Assembly: GCA_023259875.1 (NCBI GenBank)
Contig: JALRFL010000207.1
Location: 1 to 8,377, forward strand
DNA length: 8,377 nucleotides
Direction of reading: 5' to 3'
Source: Alphaproteobacteria bacterium
Lineage (GTDB): Bacteria; Pseudomonadota; Alphaproteobacteria; Puniceispirillales; UBA1172
The translations under genes and the position numbers were made by a program. A model generated the notes under the pieces. That model worked only from the letters and a program-made list of their open reading frames with translations. It did no database searches and had not been told where the DNA came from. This document shows positions 1 through 4,982 of this stretch, piece by piece. How positions within the stretch are numbered: the stretch's first letter is position 1; every line of letters starts with the position of its first letter.

Positions 1-113
1 CGGCGCACGGCGTAGAGAGCATCCTTGCCTTCGGCTTTAACGATGATCTGATCATCAGGGGTCAGAACCCCGGCGCCAATTCGGTTTTGATGTTCAAATG
101 TGATCATCCGCAT
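1..113 (-). CDS. Probable fumarylacetoacetate hydrolase (FAH)-family enzyme, N-terminal fragment
   Basis: Only the first 37 codons are present; the gene runs off the left edge. The start is the ATG at 113, with an AAAAAAGGG ribosome binding site about 6 bases upstream; an in-frame ATG at 107 would be too far from it. The protein begins MRMITFEHQNRIGAGVL, followed by a short acidic turn and a second strand. This resembles the N-terminal beta-hairpin domain of many FAH-family hydrolases and isomerases (typical opening M-x-[LI]-[VI]-TF-x-x-x-x-x-x-x-G). Members cleave or isomerise acylpyruvates and related diketo acids in aromatic and sugar-acid catabolism. The catalytic, metal-binding core lies outside the window, so substrate and even family are tentative. 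It has the same orientation as the transporter operon and starts 94 bases past livF, so it may be co-transcribed or have its own promoter. Confidence 0.55.
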   Translation of the reverse strand, partial: MRMITFEHQNRIGAGVLTPDDQIIVKAEGKDALYAVR

Positions 114-207
114 GCCATACCCTTTTTTAATGCACCAATCATAATGTACTCAATGTGAACTGGCTAAGAATATCAAGGAATGCGATACGAGAACAATATT
201 TCTTTTC
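114..207 (-). promoter_or_regulatory. Gap between livF and the FAH-family gene with a weak promoter candidate
   Basis: This 94-base A+T-rich gap has no convincing intrinsic terminator, so read-through from livF is possible. On the minus strand a TATGAT hexamer (143-138) lies about 25 bases before the ATG at 113. The best element 18 bases upstream of it, TTAGCC, matches the sigma-70 -35 consensus at only three positions. The promoter is therefore speculative; the AAGGG-type ribosome binding site is clear. Confidence 0.25.
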
Positions 208-906
208 TCATACCCCAAGCCAGCGCGATTGGGCGGCGGCATCATTAGCCAGATCATCAGGTGCCCCTTGCCAGACTATTTCCCCTCGGCTCATCAGGCT
301 GATATCATCCGCAAGCCCAAGGGCAAAATGCAAATTCTGTTCAACCAGCAAAATGGTCATCCCGCGTGCTTTCAAAGCGGATAGTTTTTCAAAAATTTGC
401 TGAATGATGATAGGGGCTAAGCCTTCGGTCGGCTCATCCAGAATGAGAATGCTAGGATCCGTCATCAAAGCTCTGCCTATGGCAAGCATTTGTTGTTCTC
501 CCCCAGACAACTGATGGCCTCCGTTGTTGAGCCGCTTTGCCAGATTAGGGAAAAAAGCGAGGGTATCTTCTATGCTCCAGCTTGTTTCAGATGCTGCTAG
601 CCGACTGGCAAGTTGCAGGTTTTCACGCACGGTTAACGCCCCAAAGATGTCGCGGGTTTCCGGAACATACGCCATGCCTTGTCTGGCGATAGCATAAGAC
701 GGCAATGCCGAGATATCCTTATTCTGAAAAGTGATGCGGCCATGGCGCACAGGAAGCTGACCGATAATGGTTTTAAGCATGGTCGATTTGCCAACGCCGT
801 TGCGCCCCAAAAGCGCATGAACACTGCCTTTGCGAATATTCAGATTAACGCCATGCAGAACGCGGGTTTCGCCATAGCCGCTTTCAAGGGATGTCAAATT
901 AAGCAT
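208..906 (-). CDS. livF: HAAT-family ABC importer ATP-binding protein, LivF-like
   Basis: This is the second of two cytoplasmic ATPases that power the importer, 232 residues long, close to the E. coli LivF length (237). Walker A is GRNGVGKST (residues 34-42), the signature is LSGGEQQ (133-139), and Walker B with the catalytic Glu is ILILDEP (153-159). The position of the switch histidine is Gln190 (LLVEQN), as in E. coli LivF. The segment YVPETRDIF (80-88) is the LivF/UrtE-type stretch after the Q-loop region. The ATG at 906 was chosen because the fold begins there (MLNLTSLESGYG) and AGGGGGA sits 4 bases upstream; the frame is open to 993 but that extension lies inside livG and lacks domain similarity. 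The start overlaps the livG stop by 8 bases (ATGCTTAA), implying translational coupling. The name reflects family only; the transported substrate need not be leucine. Confidence 0.93.
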   Translation of the reverse strand: MLNLTSLESGYGETRVLHGVNLNIRKGSVHALLGRNGVGKSTMLKTIIGQLPVRHGRITFQNKDISALPSYAIARQGMAYVPETRDIFGALTVRENLQLASRLAASETSWSIEDTLAFFPNLAKRLNNGGHQLSGGEQQMLAIGRALMTDPSILILDEPTEGLAPIIIQQIFEKLSALKARGMTILLVEQNLHFALGLADDISLMSRGEIVWQGAPDDLANDAAAQSRWLGV

Positions 907-1645
907 GATATCCCCCTGTCCCCAGATAGATATCGCGAACGGTGGCATTTCCGCGAGTATCCTCTGGTGTGCCTTCAAACACCTTTTCGCCAAAGTTTAA
1001 CACCGTAATCCGATCCGCCACACCAAAGGCCAAATCCATATCATGTTCAATGATCAGCACGGTAATATCCCGAGGGAGCTGTTCTAACAGGCGATGAAAC
1101 CGATCAATCATGGTTGGGCCAACCCCAGATGTTGGTTCATCCATCAGCAAGAGTTTTGGGCGTGTGGCAAGAGCAAGACCAACCTCAAGCTGGCGACGGT
1201 TGCCGTATGAGGCGGTGCCAACGGTTTGGTCCAACTGATCTGCGAGGGAAACTTGTTCAGCAATCTCATCAATGCGCTGACGGATATCGGGATGCCTGCT
1301 GGAATCCTTGACCATATGGGTGGATTTTCCCAACGCCGCGGCGGCGGCCAGCATCAGGTTTTCTCTGATCGTCAAGGTTTCAAACAGATTGTTTTTCTGA
1401 TAACTGCGCGCAATGCCCAGACGCGCGCGCTTAACAGCATCAAAGGCCTTGATCGGTTGACCATCGAGAAAAATTTCCCCTTTGCTGGGCTTTAATGTTC
1501 CTGCCAGCAAATGAAATAAAGTGGTCTTGCCAGCCCCGTTTGGGCCTAATATCACGCGGCGTTCACCTGCCGTCACCGATAAGGATAAATCACGAATAAC
1601 GTGCAGGCCTCCAAAATCTTTGGATAAGCCTTTTACCTCAAGCAT
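899..1645 (-). CDS. livG: HAAT-family ABC importer ATP-binding protein, LivG-like
   Basis: First ATPase of the importer, 248 residues, close to the usual LivG length (about 255). Walker A is GPNGAGKTT (34-42), the Q-loop Gln is near 83 (SYQKNNLF), Walker B with catalytic Glu is LLLMDEP (165-171), and the switch His is 201 (IIEHD). The signature loop is ASYGNRRQLEVG (145-156), not LSGGQ, a divergence familiar in LivG proteins. The C-terminal stretch GTPEDTRGNATVRDIYLG (225-242) is the usual LivG/LivF tail with the conserved YLG. The ATG at 1645 starts the fold (MLEVKGLSKDFGG) and has AAGGCGG upstream; the frame is open to 1753, but that part overlaps livM and is rejected. It overlaps the end of livM by 8 bases (ATGCTTGA) and the start of livF by 8 bases, so the three are very likely translated in a coupled way. 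Confidence 0.94.
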   Translation of the reverse strand: MLEVKGLSKDFGGLHVIRDLSLSVTAGERRVILGPNGAGKTTLFHLLAGTLKPSKGEIFLDGQPIKAFDAVKRARLGIARSYQKNNLFETLTIRENLMLAAAAALGKSTHMVKDSSRHPDIRQRIDEIAEQVSLADQLDQTVGTASYGNRRQLEVGLALATRPKLLLMDEPTSGVGPTMIDRFHRLLEQLPRDITVLIIEHDMDLAFGVADRITVLNFGEKVFEGTPEDTRGNATVRDIYLGTGGYHA

Positions 1646-2645
1646 GGTCACCGCCTTGCGGTTTCCCAGCAGTCTGATGGTTGTCAGGGTCATGATGGCG
1701 AGAGCGCAATGAATTAAGCCAATATTCGATTTGACCGAATACCCCACGACCACCAGCTAAAACTGTGAAAATCAGCACCAAGCCAATAAAGGCGTGCCAG
1801 TAATCGGTATAATCAGAAATCTCATGCTTCATTAAGACGAGTAATATTGCCCCAATCACCGGGCCAACTAGCGTGCCAAGACCGCCAAGAATCACAACGA
1901 TTAAGGCCTCACCCGATGTTGTCCAGATCAGCAATTCAGGGGAAATATAAAGCGTATGTTGGGCGGCGATAAGACCAGCTAAGCCTGCGATAAATCCAGA
2001 AAAGGCCATTGCCTTCGCCCGATGCGCGGCGGTGTTAACGCCAAGCGCCTTCATTCGATCCTCGTTGACATGAATACCGCTTAAGGTGCGCCCGAACCCT
2101 GACCGCATCACCATGGCAGTTAGCCCATAAGCCAGCAAAAGCACACCTAACCCAAGATAGGTAAAGGTCAGCGAGTTGTTCATCTCTAGGCCAATTGCGC
2201 TGAGATCAAATCGGCTTATGCCGCCCATGCCGTCATCTCCGCCAAGCCAACGCGATTTGAAAAAGAAGGTATAGGCCATCTGCCCAAAGGCCAGTGTCGC
2301 CATAATAAAGAAAATGCCATTAGTGCGTGCCGTTACCCACCCGACTAATCCCGAAACCACCACCGCCGCCAGTAAGCCGATCAGGGCTGATGGGAAAAGC
2401 GGCCAGCCTAGCTTTGCGCTCATGATGGCGAAAGCATAGGCGGCAACCCCCATGATCGCCCCATGGCAAAGCGACACCATGCCGCCAAACCCAGCGCAGA
2501 GATCAAGGCTGATCGCAAGAATGGCAAGGATGATAATCTCAACAACAATTTCGCGCGCAAAGTAACTGCCAAAACTGGCATAGCTGGCTAGAAAAATCAG
2601 CGCGGCGATAAGCGTAATGCTACGAAACTTGGTTTGATAAAACAT
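1638..2645 (-). CDS. livM: HAAT-family ABC importer permease, LivM-like
   Basis: Inner-membrane permease of 335 residues that pairs with the LivH-like protein to form the translocation channel. Hydrophobic segments cover most of residues 9-300. Family features are LDLCAGFGGMVSLCHGAIMG (47-66), the periplasmic GGDDGMGGI (135-143), a cytoplasmic coupling-helix stretch GRTLSGIHVNEDRMKALGVN (185-204) and AALI-type glycine-rich segment ILGGLGTLVGPVIGA (252-266). Glu195 and the Gly-Val/Ile-Asn end of the coupling stretch match the EAA-like loop of this family. After the last membrane helix comes a polar tail (about 310-335) with several His residues, encoding the livG ribosome binding site region. 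The start ATG at 2645 lies 1 base after the livH stop, with AGGTTAGG as ribosome binding site overlapping that stop. Confidence 0.94.
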   Translation of the reverse strand: MFYQTKFRSITLIAALIFLASYASFGSYFAREIVVEIIILAILAISLDLCAGFGGMVSLCHGAIMGVAAYAFAIMSAKLGWPLFPSALIGLLAAVVVSGLVGWVTARTNGIFFIMATLAFGQMAYTFFFKSRWLGGDDGMGGISRFDLSAIGLEMNNSLTFTYLGLGVLLLAYGLTAMVMRSGFGRTLSGIHVNEDRMKALGVNTAAHRAKAMAFSGFIAGLAGLIAAQHTLYISPELLIWTTSGEALIVVILGGLGTLVGPVIGAILLVLMKHEISDYTDYWHAFIGLVLIFTVLAGGRGVFGQIEYWLNSLRSRHHDPDNHQTAGKPQGGDHA

Positions 2646-2646
2646 C

Positions 2647-3513
2647 CTAACCTCGCGCAGGGATCAGCCCTTGCGGACGCCATATTAATACAACCGCAAG
2701 CAACACATAGGTCAGCACCGCTGAAAAAGACGGGATCATGACAGCGCCAAAAGTTTCCATAAACCCGATTATGATTGATCCGGCGATTGCGCCTTCTAGG
2801 CTGCCCAAGCCGCCAATCACCACGACGATCAGCGTTGGAATCAAAATGGTAATCCCCATAGTTGTTGTCGCTGAAAGTATCGGTGCCGCAGCTACCCCGG
2901 CAAGGCCAGCCAGCGCACAGCCAAAACAGAACACCAGAAAAAATAATGTGCTGACATTAATACCCATAGCGGCGGCCATATCGGTGTTTTCAACACTGGC
3001 CCTGATCATTGCCCCAATTTGAGTCCGCGAGAGAATGAACCACATGGTGGTCATTACCCCTAACCCAAGGGCAATGATAAAAAGCCGATAGGCCGGATAA
3101 TCCACGCCAAGGAAACGCGTGGTGCCAGACAAAGACTGCGGGCCATCAAGCCCTAAGGCAATATCCCCCCACCCCATTCGGACAAGATCAAGAAAGATAA
3201 AAATCAATCCAAAGGTCACTAGCACTTGGTTCATGGGGCCAGCAGTTCGCATCCGATCAATCAGGGTGAAATAAAGCATCGCCCCAATTAATGTTACGAT
3301 AACAGGGGCAAGGAAAAACGCGGCCCAGAAACTGCCCGTTAATGCCGCTACCGAAATGCCAATATATGCCCCCATCATATAAAGTGAGGCATGCGCCAAA
3401 TTGACAAAATGCAGCAACCCAAAAATGACGGTTAGCCCAATGGACAAAAGAAACAGCAACATGGAATACTGCATCGCATTAAGGAATTGCAGTATCCAAA
3501 ACGACAGATCCAT
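2647..3513 (-). CDS. livH: HAAT-family ABC importer permease, LivH-like
   Basis: Inner-membrane permease of 288 residues. The hallmark stretch GLTVIFGLLHFVNLAHASLY is at residues 26-45, followed by several membrane helices. The coupling-helix motif RASVENTDMAAAMGIN is at 171-186 and the conserved VVVIGGLGSLEGAIAGSI at 230-247, ending in LIWRPQGLIPARG (276-288), the typical RPQGL tail. The ATG at 3513 is chosen because it begins the first helix and has AGGAGA 8 bases upstream. A TTG at 3543 would add ten residues but would put this ribosome binding site inside the coding region, so it is less likely. The ribosome binding site lies within a small inverted repeat (see separate entry), and a larger hairpin separates the gene from the binding-protein gene upstream. 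Confidence 0.93.
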   Translation of the reverse strand: MDLSFWILQFLNAMQYSMLLFLLSIGLTVIFGLLHFVNLAHASLYMMGAYIGISVAALTGSFWAAFFLAPVIVTLIGAMLYFTLIDRMRTAGPMNQVLVTFGLIFIFLDLVRMGWGDIALGLDGPQSLSGTTRFLGVDYPAYRLFIIALGLGVMTTMWFILSRTQIGAMIRASVENTDMAAAMGINVSTLFFLVFCFGCALAGLAGVAAAPILSATTTMGITILIPTLIVVVIGGLGSLEGAIAGSIIIGFMETFGAVMIPSFSAVLTYVLLAVVLIWRPQGLIPARG

Positions 3514-3526
3514 GGAGATGGTCTCC
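3514..3526 (-). promoter_or_regulatory. Small hairpin covering the livH ribosome binding site
   Basis: On the minus strand the sequence is GGAGA CCA TCTCC, a perfect 5-bp inverted repeat with a 3-base loop, directly followed by the livH ATG. The left arm contains the ribosome binding site (AGGAGA). If this folds in the mRNA, initiation at livH would be damped. A 5-bp stem with a 3-base loop is short, so the effect is an inference. Confidence 0.4.
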
Positions 3527-3543
3527 TGATCAAGGAAAATCAA

Positions 3544-3569
3544 GATGGCTCAAGCTAGTTTGAGCCATC
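3544..3569 (-). terminator. Intra-operon hairpin between the binding-protein gene and livH
   Basis: A perfect 10-bp stem, GATGGCTCAA / TTGAGCCATC, encloses a 6-base loop (3554-3559), ten bases after the binding-protein stop codon. On the minus strand it is followed by TTGATTTTCC, a broken T-run, so it would be at best a weak intrinsic terminator. The position is typical of stem-loops that stabilise the 3' end of binding-protein mRNA or partly terminate there, giving more binding protein than permease. No U-tract follows on the plus strand. Structure is seen directly; function is inferred. Confidence 0.6.
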
Positions 3570-3578
3570 CATCATGAG

Positions 3579-4742
3579 TTACATTTGGCACCCTGCCGCA
3601 TCATCGCGGACACTAGGAACGGTATCAATCATCTTTTGGGTCAATACCCCATTTTCCATTACGGTGTCATAGATATAAATGTTCTGGACGATGTTATTGG
3701 TGGCAGGATCAATTTCCAGTGGCCCACGCGGCCCAACATAACTGACACGCGGAAGCTGTGCTGCCAATGTTGCCCGATCCACACCGCCATTATCAACCGC
3801 CGCCATCAAAGCCAGCGCGGCGTCATAGCCTTGAACGGCATATTCGGATGGCATGGCGTTATATTTTGCCTGAAACGCCTTGATAAAGGCTTTGTTTTCA
3901 GGGGTGTCCAAGGTTGGGATATAATGCAATGATGCCCTTACCCCAATCGCGGCCTCACCCTCTGCTTCCACATAAAGAGGCGAAGTCAGAAAACCAGACC
4001 CATAAAGAGGGGTTTTGATATCAAATGAGCCATATTGTTTGACAAAATTGATTGCTTCACCCCCTGCATAGAAAACAAAAATGCCATCCGCGCCTGATGC
4101 TTGGGCATTGGTGAGGTAGGGGCCAAAATCCTTGGTCTGACCAAAGGGTGTGAACTCTGATCCGATGACTTCCCCCCCGGCGGCGGTAAAGGCCTTGGTG
4201 AAGGCATCAATCATCTGATGCCCGGCGGCATAATCTGGCGCCAGAGTATAGATGGTCTTTACCCCATTTTCAGCCAGCCAAGTGCCCATGGGACGATTGA
4301 TCTGACCATTGGAAAAGGACACGCGCACAATATAAGGCGAGCAATTTTCCCCTGTCGCAAGATTATTTCCAGCATTGGCAACAATCAGTGGCACTTGAGA
4401 TTGATGGATAAAGTCACGCATAGCGCCCAGAACGCCAGAAGACACCACCCCAGCGATGACATCCACCTCATCTTGATAGACGAGCTTTCGCGCTTTGGCG
4501 AGACCGACAGGAGGCTTCATTTCGCTATCTTCAACGATAACCGTGAACTCATCTTCACGGCCAGCCTCTTCAATGGCTAATTCAAATCCTTCGGTGATGG
4601 CATTACCAAGCGCGGCATAAGTCCCGGTATAAGGCAAAAGAAGCCCGACTTTGGTTTCCGCACTAGCAGTGCTAATCATGCTAAAGCCAAGATTTAAGCA
4701 AAGCCCAGTTACGAGCGCTAGCTTTGTTGCGATGGTTTTCAC
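3579..4742 (-). CDS. Periplasmic substrate-binding protein of a HAAT-family ABC importer (type I fold)
   Basis: A 387-residue protein with a signal peptide: MKTIATK, a hydrophobic core (8-23), then STASA with predicted cleavage after Ala28, leaving ETKVGLLLPYTGTYAALG as mature N-terminus. No lipobox is seen, so it should be a soluble periplasmic protein. Recognisable Peripla_BP_6 features are KARKLVYQDEVDVIAG (83-98), VSSGV (100-104), NAGNN (123-127), CSPYIVRVSFSN (134-145) and TLAPDYAAGHQMIDAF (166-181). From memory this pattern recalls the aromatic-compound-binding subgroup more than LivJ/LivK, but the substrate is not fixed. Cys134 and Cys385 are the only mature cysteines and could form a disulfide. 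The GTG at 4742 is preferred: GGGGGA lies 5 bases upstream and the signal peptide becomes standard. The ATG at 4778 would add 12 polar residues, has only a weak ribosome binding site, and spans a TATAAT box. Confidence 0.9.
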   Translation of the reverse strand: MKTIATKLALVTGLCLNLGFSMISTASAETKVGLLLPYTGTYAALGNAITEGFELAIEEAGREDEFTVIVEDSEMKPPVGLAKARKLVYQDEVDVIAGVVSSGVLGAMRDFIHQSQVPLIVANAGNNLATGENCSPYIVRVSFSNGQINRPMGTWLAENGVKTIYTLAPDYAAGHQMIDAFTKAFTAAGGEVIGSEFTPFGQTKDFGPYLTNAQASGADGIFVFYAGGEAINFVKQYGSFDIKTPLYGSGFLTSPLYVEAEGEAAIGVRASLHYIPTLDTPENKAFIKAFQAKYNAMPSEYAVQGYDAALALMAAVDNGGVDRATLAAQLPRVSYVGPRGPLEIDPATNNIVQNIYIYDTVMENGVLTQKMIDTVPSVRDDAAGCQM

Positions 4743-4747
4743 AATAG

Positions 4748-4753
4748 TCCCCC
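4748..4753 (-). promoter_or_regulatory. Ribosome binding site that favours a GTG start for the binding protein
   Basis: GGGGGA on the minus strand lies 5 bases before the GTG at 4742. No comparable purine run precedes the in-frame ATG at 4778, whose upstream bases are AAAGATCGTTATAA. This decides the start in favour of the GTG. Confidence 0.65.
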
Positions 4754-4763
4754 AATACGAAAG

Positions 4764-4769
4764 ATTATA
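4764..4769 (-). promoter_or_regulatory. Candidate -10 box for the transporter operon
   Basis: A perfect TATAAT is present on the minus strand 21 bases before the GTG at 4742. A start site about 7 bases downstream would give a short leader that still includes the GGGGGA ribosome binding site. No good -35 hexamer is found 16-18 bases upstream, so an activator would be needed if this is a real promoter. The region is A+T-rich and a chance match is possible. Confidence 0.35.
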
Positions 4770-4814
4770 TTTTTCCATTTATAACGATCTTTATTAAACC
4801 CTAGGGCCTTAAAA

Positions 4815-4843
4815 GCAACCGCAAAATCAATTTGCTAGGTTGC
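4815..4843 (-). terminator. Bulged hairpin with T-run on the minus strand; attenuator or operator candidate
   Basis: GCAACC (4815-4820) pairs with GGTTGC (4838-4843), and inside it GCAAA (4821-4825) pairs with TTTGC (4831-4835). The two stems total 11 bp, with a two-base bulge TA (4836-4837) and a 5-base loop. Read on the minus strand the stem is followed directly by TTTTAAGG, the form of a weak intrinsic terminator upstream of the binding-protein gene. It could attenuate a transcript that starts farther upstream, block antisense transcription, or simply be a protein-binding dyad. Confidence 0.4.
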
Positions 4844-4896
4844 GGCACTCTGTCCCTATCGTTAAGGATAGGGTGTTGCTCTCTTGCTATTGCGGC
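4832..4896. repeat. Pair of direct repeats TTGCTA-(GG)-TTGCGGC
   Basis: The first copy, at 4832-4846, reads TTGCTAGGTTGCGGC. The second, at 4884-4896, reads TTGCTATTGCGGC and differs only by loss of GG. The copies start 52 bases apart, close to five helical turns, and the first overlaps the right arm of the 4815-4843 hairpin. They may be duplicated binding sites for a regulator of one or both operons. Confidence 0.4.
4854..4873. repeat. Inverted repeat, possible operator
   Basis: CCCTATC (4854-4860) and GATAGGG (4867-4873) form a perfect 7-bp inverted repeat around the 6-base spacer GTTAAG. Neither strand has a T-run after it, so a terminator is unlikely. The location midway between two divergent genes suits a regulator binding site, but the sequence matches no operator consensus I can name. 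Confidence 0.4.
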
Positions 4897-4982
4897 TATT
4901 TTGGGTCAAATTCAGTTATTTTTTAAGGTTATGATGACCATGTTATTCCTTACGCTAATAAGGTGTTGAGAAGGGTTAATCT

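Larger units (their letters stand above)
4743..4982. promoter_or_regulatory. Divergent intergenic region between the transporter and glc operons
   Basis: These 240 non-coding bases must hold the promoters and operators for both operons. They contain an 8-bp palindrome CCCTAGGG (4799-4806) within TTAA-flanked sequence (4794-4812), two hairpin-forming dyads (4815-4843, 4854-4873), a direct repeat pair (4832-4846, 4884-4896) and an imperfect dyad GGTTATGATGACC (4927-4939). For glcD the only -10-like hexamer noticed is TATGAT at 4930-4935, without a matching -35. The glcD ribosome binding site GAGAAGGG is at 4968-4975. No coding sequence or RNA gene was recognised. Confidence 0.7.

Noticed and set aside
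189..209. GAGAA...TTCTC inverted repeat after livF as a terminator
   Set aside because: The stem is only 5 bp with an 11-base loop and low G+C, and it overlaps the livF stop, so it is too weak to call.
679..1008. Plus-strand open frame of 109 codons across the livF/livG junction
   Set aside because: It is antisense to both ATPase genes and is explained by their codon pattern; no family match was apparent.
3986..4210. Open frame of 74 codons on the minus strand
   Set aside because: It lies within the binding-protein gene in another frame; the protein is Pro/Ser/Arg-rich with no family features, while the overlapping frame is unmistakable.
4692..4700. Cysteine in the binding-protein signal peptide as a lipoprotein attachment site
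   Set aside because: The residues before Cys15 are VTGL; Leu at the position before the cysteine does not suit a lipobox, and a good TASA cleavage site follows.
4927..4939. GGTTATGATGACC as a GlcC/PdhR-type (FadR subfamily) operator
   Set aside because: The half-sites GGT and ACC are there, but the spacer is 7 bases instead of the usual 3, so it is listed only as an imperfect dyad.
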